Shown here in pieces: positions 47,840 through 56,734 of a DNA stretch of 64,000 bases. Made by a program: the position numbers and the translations under genes. The DNA comes from Paraburkholderia aromaticivorans (GTDB lineage Bacteria; Pseudomonadota; Gammaproteobacteria; Burkholderiales; Burkholderiaceae): positions 868,001 through 932,000 of the forward strand of contig NZ_CP022989.1 of assembly GCF_002278075.1 (NCBI RefSeq), in the 5' to 3' direction. Position 1 is the stretch's first letter. Each line of letters begins with the position of its first letter. The notes under the pieces are model-generated. The model was given only the letters and a program-made list of their open reading frames with translations. It did not search any database and was not told where the DNA came from.

Positions 47840-48969
47840 CCGAGCCCCACGTTCTGGAAAAGAATCGCGAACACAGCGTCCGCGAGAATCACGATCGTAA
47901 TCGAGGTCACCACCGAAGTCGTCGTGCCTTCGCCGAGACTTTGCGAATTGGCCTTGATACGGAAACCGAAATGACAGCCGACGATCGCGATCAGCATACC
48001 GAACACGACGCCCTTGCCGAGCCCGATCCACAGATTCGCAACCGGCACGACGCCCGGCAAAGCCCGCGCGAAATAGCTCATGTCGATGCCGAGCACGATC
48101 TTGGCGGCCAGCGCGCCGCCGGTCAGCGCGATGATGTTGGTCCACATGACGAGCAGCGGCATCGCCACGCCGAGCGCCAGCACCCGTGGCAGGATCAGCC
48201 GCAACCCGTGCGGAATGCCCATCACGCGCATGGCGTCGAGTTCCTCGGTCACGCGCATCACGCCGATCTGCGCGGTGATGGCCGAACCCGAGCGGCCCGC
48301 CACCAGAATCGCCGAGAGCACCGGCCCGAGTTCGCGGATCACGGAGAGACCGAGAATGTTGACGATATACTGGTTCGCGCCAAAAAGCCGCAGTTGCTGC
48401 GCCGACAGATAGCTCAGCACGATGCCGATCAGGAACGCGACCAGCGCCGTGATCGGCAAGGCCTTGGTGCCGGCGTTATAGATGTTGGCAGAGATCTCGG
48501 TCCACGGCGTGATGTTCGGCTTGCGCACGATCGCCATCAGATCGAGCACGACGCGCCCGAGCATCGCCACGCCGCCGTACAGGTGCTCGAAGAATGAAAA
48601 GATCGCGAGCCCGAGACGCGTGAGCGGATCGAGTTTGATCACCGGCTCGGCCGTCTCGCGCACGGTGTCGAGCAGCGCGATGCGCTCGAAAATGTCGCGT
48701 TGCGTGTCGGTGAGCGTGGTGTCCGCCGGCATCTTGTGGCCCCACACGCGCCACAGCGCCTGGCCGCCCACGTGGTCCATCCGGTCGATACGCGACAGGT
48801 CCCACTCGCCGATGCCTTCGGCGCCGACCAGCGAACGCAGCAGAGGAATGACGTGCCCGGTGGCCCGGTCGCGCGCGAGCGCGAGCGCCGTCCACTGGCC
48901 AGAGAGCCGGACGATCTTGCCTTGGCTGCCTGCCGCGACTTCGAGGCCGGGCGGAGTGTCGTAGTTCAA
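47836..48969 (-). CDS. MlaE-type permease with N-terminal STAS-like domain
   Basis: A 377-residue permease. Residues 1-110 form a soluble STAS-like domain (IVRLSGQWTALALARD; WDLSRIDRMDHVGGQALWRVWG), which in the E. coli system is a separate protein, MlaB. The membrane part carries the MlaE marks VVAFLIGIVLSYLSAQQL, FGANQYIVNILGLSVIRELGPVLSAILVAGRSGSA and VTEELDAMRVMGI. It is first in the operon, and is divergent from birA. Confidence 0.92.
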   Translation of the reverse strand: MNYDTPPGLEVAAGSQGKIVRLSGQWTALALARDRATGHVIPLLRSLVGAEGIGEWDLSRIDRMDHVGGQALWRVWGHKMPADTTLTDTQRDIFERIALLDTVRETAEPVIKLDPLTRLGLAIFSFFEHLYGGVAMLGRVVLDLMAIVRKPNITPWTEISANIYNAGTKALPITALVAFLIGIVLSYLSAQQLRLFGANQYIVNILGLSVIRELGPVLSAILVAGRSGSAITAQIGVMRVTEELDAMRVMGIPHGLRLILPRVLALGVAMPLLVMWTNIIALTGGALAAKIVLGIDMSYFARALPGVVPVANLWIGLGKGVVFGMLIAIVGCHFGFRIKANSQSLGEGTTTSVVTSITIVILADAVFAILFQNVGLG

Positions 48970-49074
48970 GGATCGCTGAATCTGGTTATCGGATTAGGGG
49001 CCATTGTAACGAAGGCGCGGCAGATCGACCGTCCACGCGGGCTCCGCGCGTTCGCTGTCGCTACAATATGAATC

Positions 49075-49998
49075 ATGAACGCTTCCAAGACTCCCCCGCA
49101 GGCCGCAACCGCCGCCTCAGCCGCGTCCCAATCCGACTGGCGCATCGACCGCGAGCGCGCCGTCGCCCTGTTCGGCCCGCACGCGCACGATTGGCCGATC
49201 GAAATCGTCGAGGAAACCGGCTCGACCAACGCCGACCTGATGGCCCGCGTCAAGGCGCTGCCGCGCAGGGCCGGCGTGTTGCCGCGGCCGATCGTGCGGG
49301 TCGCGTATCTGCAAACCGCCGGGCGTGGCCGCCGTGGCCGTCCGTGGTATGCGGAGCCGGGCAATGCGCTGCTGTTTTCGGTGGCCTGCGTGCTGCCGCG
49401 TCCGCTCGAAGGGCTCGCGGGCCTGAGTCTCGCGGTGGGCGTCGCGCTGGTCGACGGGCTGCGCTCGCTGCCCGTCGCCGGCCCCGGCCAGATCGCGCTG
49501 AAGTGGCCGAACGACGTCTTGCTCGAAGGCGACAAGCTGGCCGGCATCCTGATCGAAACCGCGTGGAGCACCGACGACGCCAGCGCCGTGGTGATCGGCA
49601 TCGGCACCAATGTGAAGGGCGCTGACGAACTCGCCGCCAAAGTCGGCGCGCTGAACGCCGGCATGCCGCCGCAGGCGCGCGGCACCGTCCCGACCGCGTT
49701 GCAGCGCGCGCTCCCCAACGCCAATCTCACCGATACGCTCGCGGCCGAACTGAACGCGCTCGAACCGGCCTTGCAGCGCTTCGGCGCTGAAGGCTTCGCG
49801 CCGTTCCAGGCGCGTTGGAACGCGGTGCATGCCTACGCGGGCCGCGAAGTCGTGGTGCTGGAACAAGGCGAAGAACAGTTGCGCGGCGTGGCGGCGGGCG
49901 TCGACGAGCGCGGTCAGTTGCTGCTCGATACCGCGAGCGGCCGCCATGTCGTCGCGACCGGCGACGTCTCGCTGCGTCTGGCCGACGGTGCGGCATGA
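49075..49998 (+). CDS. birA: Biotin-[acetyl-CoA-carboxylase] ligase
   Basis: A 307-residue biotin protein ligase that charges BCCP. The catalytic domain shows [25 protein letters not shown] (biotinoyl-AMP loop), [20 protein letters not shown] and a C-terminal SH3-like domain. There is no N-terminal helix-turn-helix; the first 40 residues are Ala/Ser-rich and short. It is therefore a group I ligase that cannot repress the bio operon as E. coli BirA does. coaX overlaps its stop. Confidence 0.94.
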   Translation: MNASKTPPQAATAASAASQSDWRIDRERAVALFGPHAHDWPIEIVEETGSTNADLMARVKALPRRAGVLPRPIVRVAYLQTAGRGRRGRPWYAEPGNALLFSVACVLPRPLEGLAGLSLAVGVALVDGLRSLPVAGPGQIALKWPNDVLLEGDKLAGILIETAWSTDDASAVVIGIGTNVKGADELAAKVGALNAGMPPQARGTVPTALQRALPNANLTDTLAAELNALEPALQRFGAEGFAPFQARWNAVHAYAGREVVVLEQGEEQLRGVAAGVDERGQLLLDTASGRHVVATGDVSLRLADGAA

Positions 49999-50795
49999 CG
50001 AGCGGCGCGCCTGATCTGTTGATCGACGCGGGCAATAGCCGCATCAAGTGGGCACTGGTGCAGGCGGGCGGTGCGCAGATCGCGGGCGGCGCACTGGCGC
50101 ACGGCGGCGAGGATCAGCCGGACTGGTCAAACCTGCCGACGCCCGCCGGCGCCTGGCTGTCGAATGTGGCAGGCGAAAGCGTCGCGAAGCGGATCGCCGC
50201 ATTGCTCGACACACGCTGGCCGCGATTGCCGCTCACGACAATCCGCGCCTGCGCGCAGCAATGCGGCGTGACCAACCGCTACACCGCGCCGCATACGCTC
50301 GGCAGCGACCGCTGGGCGGGCATGATCGGCGCGCACGCGGCGTTTCCCGGCGAACATCTGCTGATTGCGACGTTCGGCACCGCCACCACGCTCGAAGCAT
50401 TGCGCGCGGATGGCTGCTTTGTCGGCGGCCTGATCGCGCCTGGCTGGACTTTGATGATGCGCTCGCTGGGTGAGCACACGGCGCAGCTGCCGACCCTCGA
50501 CGCCAACGCCGCGCGCGGCCTGCTCGACGAAGGTACGCCTGACGCGGCGCGCCGCGGCCCGTTCTTCGCAACCGATACGCCGCGCTCGTTGTCGGCCGGT
50601 TGCACGTTGGCGCAAGCGGGCTTGATCGAGCGGATGTGGCGCGATCTGCAGGAAGAGTGGCGGGTGCCGGTGCGCCTCGTGGTCAGCGGCGGCGCCGTAG
50701 ACGAAGTGGCAAGCGCGCTGAAAGTGCCGCATACTCGCCACGATTCGCTCGTGCTGTCCGGCCTTGCGCTGATCGCCGCCGAGCGCGCAACGTAA
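49995..50795 (+). CDS. coaX: Type III pantothenate kinase
   Basis: First step of coenzyme A synthesis. The 266-residue protein has the phosphate loop [13 protein letters not shown] (Asp11), [15 protein letters not shown] and [11 protein letters not shown], all intact ASKHA-fold motifs of CoaX. The ATG at 49995 overlaps the birA stop (ATGA). Type III kinases are not inhibited by CoA, unlike CoaA. Confidence 0.95.
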   Translation: MTSGAPDLLIDAGNSRIKWALVQAGGAQIAGGALAHGGEDQPDWSNLPTPAGAWLSNVAGESVAKRIAALLDTRWPRLPLTTIRACAQQCGVTNRYTAPHTLGSDRWAGMIGAHAAFPGEHLLIATFGTATTLEALRADGCFVGGLIAPGWTLMMRSLGEHTAQLPTLDANAARGLLDEGTPDAARRGPFFATDTPRSLSAGCTLAQAGLIERMWRDLQEEWRVPVRLVVSGGAVDEVASALKVPHTRHDSLVLSGLALIAAERAT

Positions 50796-50871
50796 CGCGG
50801 GGCCTGAATCGCGGCAACATGGATGACCGCGAAATAACGGTGGCTCAACTTCTGGACGGGGAAAACCAACA

Positions 50872-51111
50872 ATGCTGCGCTGGCTGATCGCCATATTGTT
50901 TCTTGCCAACATGCTGGCATTCGTCGCGGTGCGCGGCGTGTTCGGCCCGACGCCCACAGCCGGCGGACGCGAGCCCAACCATCTGAACCGCCAGGTTCAT
51001 CCGGAATGGTTGAAGGTGCGGCCGGTCACGGCAACCGAGGCCGCCGATCAGGCGGTGGTGGGTGGGCCGGCGCCGGCGGCGCCGATCGCGGCATCCGCGT
51101 TGTCGCAGTAG
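50872..51111 (+). CDS. Small single-helix membrane protein, unknown
   Basis: A 79-residue protein with one N-terminal hydrophobic segment (MLRWLIAILFLANMLAFVAV) that may be a signal anchor, then a Pro/Ala-rich tail. It lies 76 bp after coaX and is probably in the same operon. Function is unknown; the front part resembles small periplasmic proteins that accompany coaX in Burkholderiales. Confidence 0.75.
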   Translation: MLRWLIAILFLANMLAFVAVRGVFGPTPTAGGREPNHLNRQVHPEWLKVRPVTATEAADQAVVGGPAPAAPIAASALSQ

Positions 51112-51207
51112 CGCCGGCAATCGCGCGGCCAATCAGGGCGCTTGAGTTGCGAGAAGCCGGCTCGAGGCGCCAGCTTCATCGCCTCGCCATCTGGCGGCGT
51201 CCGGCCA

Positions 51208-51690
51208 TTAGCCCTGGGTACGGACTTTCCTCAGCAATGCGGTCGTCGAGCGGTCATGCTCGAAGGGAATCGCCAACGCCTTGCCGCCCCAGCCTCGCAC
51301 AATAGCCGACTCGGGCAATGCGTCCATGTCGTAGTCGCCGCCCTTGACGAGCACGTCCGGCCGAAGCGCCGAAATCAACTCCACGGGCGTTTTCTCGCCG
51401 AAGCACACCACGTAGTCGACGCTCTCGAGCGCCGCGAGCAAAGCCATCCGGTCAGCCTCGTTGTTGATCGGCCGGTCGTCGCCCTTACCAAGCATGCGAA
51501 CCGACGCATCGCTATTCACGCCGACAATCAGACACGCGCCTAACGCCTTGGCGTCCGCAAGATAAGTGACGTGCCCGCGATGCAGGATATCGAACACGCC
51601 GTTGGTAAACACGACCGGCGCGTTCAGCGAGGGACGCAGCGTCGCCAGGGCATCGCGCGTCAGGATCTTGCGTTCAAAAGTGGCAGCCAT
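51208..51690 (-). CDS. rfaE2: D-glycero-beta-D-manno-heptose 1-phosphate adenylyltransferase
   Basis: A 160-residue nucleotidyltransferase that makes ADP-heptose for the LPS core. The motif FTNGVFDILHRGHVTYL holds the HxGH catalytic pair at residues 37-40, and NSDASVRMLGKG and DVLVKGGDY follow. It corresponds to the C-terminal half of E. coli HldE; the kinase half is not in the window. The ATG at 51690 was chosen because it gives the family length; the frame is open to 51852. Confidence 0.93.
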   Translation of the reverse strand: MAATFERKILTRDALATLRPSLNAPVVFTNGVFDILHRGHVTYLADAKALGACLIVGVNSDASVRMLGKGDDRPINNEADRMALLAALESVDYVVCFGEKTPVELISALRPDVLVKGGDYDMDALPESAIVRGWGGKALAIPFEHDRSTTALLRKVRTQG

Positions 51691-51751
51691 GACGGAGTGG
51701 GAAAGAAACAAGGAAGTGCCGTCACGATACACGGTGAACGGCAGGAAGCAA

Positions 51752-51785
51752 AAAGGTCCGGCAAGCTCGCGCGTGCCGGACCTTT
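51752..51785 (-). terminator. Terminator after the ferritin-like gene
   Basis: A perfect 12-bp stem (51752-51763 and 51774-51785) with T bases after it on the minus strand. It is 63 bp beyond the ferritin-like gene and within the gap before rfaE2. Confidence 0.8.
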
Positions 51786-51848
51786 CCTGAAGACCTCGAA
51801 CCCGCTCGCGGCCCGCGCCGCGAACCGGAGTCAGGCCGCTTGCGACCG

Positions 51849-52721
51849 TCAAGCCGGCTGTTCAGCCGACTTCTGCTCGGCCTGCAGGCGCGTGACCACT
51901 TCCTTGCGGTAGCGGTTCAGTTCCTGTGCCGTATTGAACGTGCGCTCGAAGAGAATCGACAGGTTGTGCAGAATGCGCTCCACCACCTTCTTTTCCCAGC
52001 CGTCGTCGAAACGGATCTGCTCGTCGAGCCAGCGTTCGAGCCATTCCGGATCCGGCAGACGCGATTGAATCGTGTCGCGCGGGAACAGCGCCTGGTTCAC
52101 GTGCAAATTGGTGGGGTGCAGCGGCTTTTCCGTACGGCGCGCCGATGCCATCAGCACACCGATCTTCGCAAACGCAGCACGCGCGATGTCGCCGGTTTGC
52201 GCCATCGCCTTCTTCATGTAGCGCAGATACGCGCCGCCATGCCGCGCTTCGTCGCGCGAGATGGTTTCGTAGATGTGCTTGATGACCGGCTCGGTGTGCC
52301 ATTCGGCGGCACGGCGATACCAGTGATTCAGGCGGATTTCGCCGCAGAAGTGGAGCATCAGCGTTTCGAGCGGCGGCGCCGGATCGAATTCGAAGCGCAC
52401 GGCGTGCAACTCCTCTTCGGTCGGGCACATTGCCGGCTTGAAGCGGCGCAGATATTCCATCAGCACCAGCGAATGCTTCTGTTCTTCGAAGAACCACACG
52501 CTCATGAACGCGGAGAAATCGCTGTCGTGGTGGTTGTCACGCAGAAACATTTCCGTGGCGGGCAACGCCGACCATTCGGTGATCGCGTTCATCTTGATCG
52601 TCGCTGCCTGCTCGTCGGTCAATAGCGATGCATCGAACTTGTCCCAGGGAATGTCTTTCTCCATGTCCCATCGAACGGATTCGAGCGATTTATAAAGTTC
52701 CGGATAAAGCATGGTGTTCAT
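51849..52721 (-). CDS. Ferritin-like diiron protein
   Basis: A 290-residue all-helical protein. EEQKHS (about residues 78-83) and DEARHGG (about 157-163) are two ExxH metal-binding pairs separated by the usual helix spacing, and further Glu residues (EMFLRDNHHDSD; CGEIRLNHW) could complete a diiron site. It most resembles acyl-ACP-desaturase/ferritin-like proteins. Whether it is a desaturase, an oxidase or an iron-binding protein cannot be decided. It lies upstream of rfaE2 but with its own terminator. Confidence 0.78.
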   Translation of the reverse strand: MNTMLYPELYKSLESVRWDMEKDIPWDKFDASLLTDEQAATIKMNAITEWSALPATEMFLRDNHHDSDFSAFMSVWFFEEQKHSLVLMEYLRRFKPAMCPTEEELHAVRFEFDPAPPLETLMLHFCGEIRLNHWYRRAAEWHTEPVIKHIYETISRDEARHGGAYLRYMKKAMAQTGDIARAAFAKIGVLMASARRTEKPLHPTNLHVNQALFPRDTIQSRLPDPEWLERWLDEQIRFDDGWEKKVVERILHNLSILFERTFNTAQELNRYRKEVVTRLQAEQKSAEQPA

Positions 52722-53084
52722 AGTCCCACCCCTGTTCTGCGCATACTGTCTGTGTCTGTTACTACTACGTGTAGTACTTTTTGCTCACAGCGAACGGCTC
52801 GCACCCCATGGTGCGCCGTTTGCCGGCCAAGCATTCAATTTTACGCGGTAATCAGCCGCCCAGATGCACCTGGCGGCAAAGAAGTCCTGGCGTTTTGCGC
52901 ATGCGCCTGACGTACCCTGACCGTACGACACGCGCTGCGGCCGACCGTGGGTGAGGGATACCCGTGCCTGAGGTCGAGCCAGTTTGCGATCAAGACCGCA
53001 CCGTGCAGCCCTGCGCCGGTGGTGCCGGCGGCGAATGGAGCAAGGGCGGTTGGATTGGTTGTTCGACGCACGCCCAAAAGGCAT
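52722..53084. other. 363-bp gap upstream of the ferritin-like gene
   Basis: Contains a TACTAC-GT-GTAGTA palindrome (annotated separately) and otherwise no convincing gene, RNA or terminator. It probably carries the ferritin-like gene's promoter; the frames on it lack a sensible start and codon bias. Confidence 0.4.
52763..52776. promoter_or_regulatory. Palindrome upstream of the ferritin-like gene
   Basis: TACTAC-GT-GTAGTA, a 14-bp inverted repeat with a 2-bp centre, 41 bp before the start codon. Its position fits a repressor operator (for example of TetR type), but no partner regulator is nearby. Confidence 0.4.
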
Positions 53085-53282
53085 TTAAAGCTTACACAAT
53101 GATAGCACGCTGACTTGACGGTTCTCTCCACGTAAGAGGCGCAATTCCGGTGCCTGACTGATCTTCCGCAACAATTCGCGAGATTCGCGGAGTGTGTCGA
53201 AGATCGGGGTCAAAACCATGACAGACGGCGAATTCACCGTTTTGGGCAGCGCCGGGCCCCACGTCACGCCGCTGCGTTTCAT
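53085..53282 (-). CDS. Candidate 65-residue protein after phaM
   Basis: An ATG at 53282 lies only 8 bp after the phaM stop and has GGGAG just 3 nt upstream of the ATG. The frame gives a Leu/Arg-rich, helical C-terminal half (FDTLRESRELLRKISQ; LRLLRGENRQVSVL). Codon third positions are GC-rich in the first part and drop later. I recognise no family. The close spacing and ribosome-binding site suggest translation with phaM, but chance cannot be excluded. Confidence 0.4.
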   Translation of the reverse strand: MKRSGVTWGPALPKTVNSPSVMVLTPIFDTLRESRELLRKISQAPELRLLRGENRQVSVLSLCKL

Positions 53283-53290
53283 TGCTCCCG

Positions 53291-54112
53291 TTAGATAGAC
53301 TTTTTCGTGGCTTTCGGGCTGGCGCCTGCACCGCTTGCCCCACTGGCGCCGCCCGTACGCTTCGCCGAGGTCGACGCCCGCTTGGCCGCCGGCCGCGTGG
53401 CCAAGTGCTCTCCCGTCTGCCCGGTCGCCTGCGGCGTCTCGCCCGCCGGTTCGCCGCCGGATGCCGATGCCGCCTCCTCGCCTTCCGTGGAACCCGCGGC
53501 CGGGGTCCCCGCCTCCGCAGCCGGCTGGGTCATCGCGAACTGGGCGATCTGGTTGAACTGGGACTGCAGCAGATTCCACCACGCGGACGCGTCGAACGGC
53601 GGCGTGGCAGGCGCCTGCTCTTCGTCGCCGGAAGGCTCTTCCGCGGACGAACCGGTGTTCGCCGAAGGCGCCGGCGAAGCAGCCGGCGCGGACGCGGCCG
53701 GATGCGGCCAGCCCGTTGCCGGCGTGGGACTCGGCGCAGCGGAGGCCGCCGCGGGTTGCGTCATCGACGACTGCGCGAAAGCGCCAAACGCGCGCAGCGT
53801 CGCGAGCGTCGCGCGCTGCACTTCGAGGGCCTGAATCGCGGACTGCAGCATGTTCAGATTCAGCTTGAGCCACTGTTCGACCGCGCGCATGTCGGTGATG
53901 CGTTTGTCGAGTTCCTCGACATTCGTGAGCGGCGCCATCATGTCGGACATCATCGAGAGCGAGGGTCCGAGGCCGCCGCCCGGTTGCGCGCCGGAGAAAG
54001 CCGAACCGAACGGCGACATCCGCATCATGCCCCACATGCGCTCGAGCATTTCAGCGGGCGGAAAACCGGGAAAGCCAGGAAAGGGCGGCGTGGAGCCAGG
54101 GGTATCGGTCAT
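53291..54112 (-). CDS. phaM: PhaM-like polyhydroxyalkanoate granule protein
   Basis: A 273-residue protein. The N-terminal domain ([68 protein letters not shown]) matches PhaM, which in Ralstonia binds PHB granules, activates synthase PhaC and attaches granules to DNA. A Pro/Ala/Glu linker (about 125-225) precedes a Lys/Ala/Ser-rich histone-like tail ([14 protein letters not shown] to KKSI), the DNA-binding part. No phaC/A/B genes are in the window. The start at 54112 begins [12 protein letters not shown]. Confidence 0.85.
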   Translation of the reverse strand: MTDTPGSTPPFPGFPGFPPAEMLERMWGMMRMSPFGSAFSGAQPGGGLGPSLSMMSDMMAPLTNVEELDKRITDMRAVEQWLKLNLNMLQSAIQALEVQRATLATLRAFGAFAQSSMTQPAAASAAPSPTPATGWPHPAASAPAASPAPSANTGSSAEEPSGDEEQAPATPPFDASAWWNLLQSQFNQIAQFAMTQPAAEAGTPAAGSTEGEEAASASGGEPAGETPQATGQTGEHLATRPAAKRASTSAKRTGGASGASGAGASPKATKKSI

Positions 54113-54193
54113 GCTTGTCGCCTCGCTGCATAAAGTAAGGAAGGACGCCGTCCCGCGCGCGTCTGATTCGATCATACCGCGCGGGCGGTGGCG

Positions 54194-55081
54194 TCACGAG
54201 CGCTCGCCGTCCGCTACGCCGGCGCCGGACGGCTGTCCGCGCCACGGGTCGGCGCCACCGAAATCCGGCGCGCGCCGCTCCCGCAGCGAGTTCACACCCT
54301 CGCGCACATCCGGCCCGGCAAAGCCCATGAACTCCAGCGCGAGCGACGTATCGAACGCCGGCCCCGCCGAGCGCAGCCAGTTGTTCAACGCGTACTTGGT
54401 CCAGCGAATCGCCGTCTGCGAGCCGTCGGCCAGCTTCTGCGCGACCTCGAAAGCCTTGGGCAGCAGATCGTTTTCGTCGACGGCAAGCGACACGAGGCCA
54501 ATGCGCTCCGCCTCTTCGCCGCTCACCGGTTCGCACAGCATCAGGTAATACTTGGCCTTCGCCATGCCGCACAGGAGCGGCCAGACGATCGCCGCGTGAT
54601 CTCCCGCGGCCACGCCCAGACGCGTATGGCCGTCGATAATGCGCGCCGTCTGCGCGGCGATCGAGATGTCGGCGAGCAGGCCCGCTACGAGCCCCGCGCC
54701 CACCGCCGGCCCGTGCATGGCGGACACGACCGGCTTGCTGCAATTGATCACGTTGTAGACCAGATCACGCGCCTCGCGCCACACCCGCGCGCGCACGTCG
54801 AAATCGGTTGCCATGTCTTCGACGAGCTGCAGGTCGCCGCCCGCCGAAAATCCCTTGCCTTCACCGCGAATGATCGCGACGCGCGTGTCGGGATCGCGGT
54901 CGATGTCGCGCCAGATCTCGGCGAGTTCGAAGTGCATGCGCGCGTTGGCGGTGGCGAGACCGCTCTTGTTGGCACCCTCGCCGCTCATCACGACTTCGAG
55001 CACGCCGTGCGGATGCCGATGCAACTGGAGCGATTGATAGTGGGCGTAAAACGCGTCGTTACGGTGTGGTGCCTGAGACAT
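54194..55081 (-). CDS. Enoyl-CoA hydratase/isomerase family protein
   Basis: A 295-residue crotonase-fold protein. The CoA oxyanion hole is [12 protein letters not shown] and [15 protein letters not shown], and [11 protein letters not shown] near the end is typical. The catalytic Glu pattern of classical hydratases is not obvious, so it could be an isomerase or another crotonase. The ATG at 55081 was chosen over a TTG at 55090. It shares the strand with the LivK-like gene upstream, with a tandem repeat in its leader. Confidence 0.87.
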   Translation of the reverse strand: MSQAPHRNDAFYAHYQSLQLHRHPHGVLEVVMSGEGANKSGLATANARMHFELAEIWRDIDRDPDTRVAIIRGEGKGFSAGGDLQLVEDMATDFDVRARVWREARDLVYNVINCSKPVVSAMHGPAVGAGLVAGLLADISIAAQTARIIDGHTRLGVAAGDHAAIVWPLLCGMAKAKYYLMLCEPVSGEEAERIGLVSLAVDENDLLPKAFEVAQKLADGSQTAIRWTKYALNNWLRSAGPAFDTSLALEFMGFAGPDVREGVNSLRERRAPDFGGADPWRGQPSGAGVADGERS

Positions 55082-55100
55082 GATGAGCAATCCGTATATC

Positions 55101-55132
55101 GGTGTGTCGGTGTGTCGGTGTGTCGGTGTGTC
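55101..55132 (-). repeat. Octanucleotide tandem repeat before the crotonase gene
   Basis: Four exact, uninterrupted copies of GGTGTGTC (plus-strand reading) start 19 bp upstream of the start codon of the enoyl-CoA hydratase gene. A partial fifth copy follows. Confidence 0.92.
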
Positions 55133-55267
55133 GGTTGAACCGGGCCGCGTTCGTCGAAAAGCGCCCTTAAGCCGGACGCTTCACGCGAGGCCCCGAAGAG
55201 ACTTCCCGCAGAGCGGCAACGTCAAAATGGGCCCAGCGTTTTCCTGACACGCGCATGCGCCGCCCAT

Positions 55268-56500
55268 TCAGCGCGGCTGATAAACCCACTTCGCATTCTT
55301 GATTTCGACCATCACACGCGCCCGCTGATCGAGCCCGAGGTGATCCGTGGCGCTCATGTTGACGACGCCGTTGGTATCCGCGAGACCGCGCGTCGCCTCG
55401 AGCGCCGCGCGCAGCGCGCGGCGAAACTCCGGCGTGCCCGGCGCGGCGGTTTTCAGCGCGACCGGTATGGCATTGCCGAGCAGCATGCCCGCGTCCCACG
55501 TGTACGAGCCGAACGCCGAGACACTGCCCGCGCCGCGCACCGCTTCGAAGCGCGCGATGTAATCGAGCGCGAGCCGCCTCGCCGGATGATCCGCCGGCAA
55601 TTGCGCGGCGACCAGCACCGGGCTCGCGGGCAGGAAGGTGCCGTTGCAATCGGCGCCGCACACGCGCAGGAAGTCGTTATTCCCCACTCCGTGATTGTGA
55701 TAGATCAGCCCTTTGTAGCCGCGCTCCCGGAGCGTCTTCGGCGGCAACGCGGCGGGCGTGCCGGCCGCGCCGACCACCACCGCGTCGGGATGAGTCGCCA
55801 GGATCTTGAGGACCTGGCCGGTCACGCTCGGATCGGTTCGATTGAAGCGCTCGCTCGCCACCATGGTGATGTGATGCAGTTGAGCGAACTTCGCGACCTC
55901 GGTGTAGAAGGTTTCGCCGAGCGCGTCCGCCTGGCCGATGAATGCGATGGTTTTGACGCCGTGCAGACTGGCGTGTTCGGCAATCGCCGAAGCCATCATC
56001 GCGTCCGTTTGCGGCGTCTTGAAGACCCAGTGGCGCTTCGCGTCCACCGGCTCGATGATTTTCGCCGACGACGCCAGCGAGATCATCGGTGTTTCACCTT
56101 CGGCGACCACGTCGATCATCGCCAGCGAGTTCGGCGTGATCGACGAGCCAATGATCGCGTCAACGTGATTCTCGGAGATCAGCTTCTTGGTGTCCTGCAC
56201 GGCCTGAGTGGTATCGGACGCGTCATCGAGCACGATGTATTCGACGCTCTGCCCGCCGATCTGTCTGGGCAGCAGCGCGACCGTGTCGCGGGCGGGAATG
56301 CCGAGCGACGCGGCCGGTCCGGTCAGCGACAGCACGAGGCCGATTTTCACCTGCGCCAACGCAATGCCGGGCAATAGGCCGGCGAGCGCCGCGCATAAGC
56401 CCGCGGCACGACGCGCGAACCGGTCACGCGATTGATTCAGACGCAGATTCGGCGCTTGAACGCGCCGGCTTCCAGGTTCAAGAGATTCGATTCGCGGCAT
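55268..56500 (-). CDS. LivK-like branched-chain amino acid-type ABC binding protein
   Basis: A 410-residue precursor with a signal peptide after an Arg/Ser-rich front (AAGLCAALAGLLPGIALAQ, cut near residue 50). The mature fold starts VKIGLVLSLTGPAASLGIPARDT, the type I periplasmic-binding signature for branched-chain amino acids, amides or aromatic acids. No permease or ATPase gene is adjacent, so it works with a transporter encoded elsewhere. The ligand is unknown. Confidence 0.88.
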   Translation of the reverse strand: MPRIESLEPGSRRVQAPNLRLNQSRDRFARRAAGLCAALAGLLPGIALAQVKIGLVLSLTGPAASLGIPARDTVALLPRQIGGQSVEYIVLDDASDTTQAVQDTKKLISENHVDAIIGSSITPNSLAMIDVVAEGETPMISLASSAKIIEPVDAKRHWVFKTPQTDAMMASAIAEHASLHGVKTIAFIGQADALGETFYTEVAKFAQLHHITMVASERFNRTDPSVTGQVLKILATHPDAVVVGAAGTPAALPPKTLRERGYKGLIYHNHGVGNNDFLRVCGADCNGTFLPASPVLVAAQLPADHPARRLALDYIARFEAVRGAGSVSAFGSYTWDAGMLLGNAIPVALKTAAPGTPEFRRALRAALEATRGLADTNGVVNMSATDHLGLDQRARVMVEIKNAKWVYQPR

Positions 56501-56734
56501 GCTGTCTCCTCACGTCGATTTTTCGTTTTTGATGTGCTGCCGGCGGCCTTGCTCGCGCACGGCTCACGTGTCATTCGCGCGCTGCTTCGCGGCGCTTTTG
56601 CGATCCATTCGCAGCGCGCCTCCCGGGGCGTGCCGCCGCGCCAGTCAGTGTAGCCGCGCGAACTCGCCGCGGCATCGGGCGAAACCCTTTCGAAGCCGGC
56701 GCGGCCGAGCCGCGTCGCGCACGAAAGCGGTGCG

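Noticed and set aside
52785..53084. 99-codon minus-strand frame in the gap upstream of the ferritin-like gene
   Set aside because: Arg/Ala/Ser-rich without a credible start site, and it overlaps no conserved pattern.
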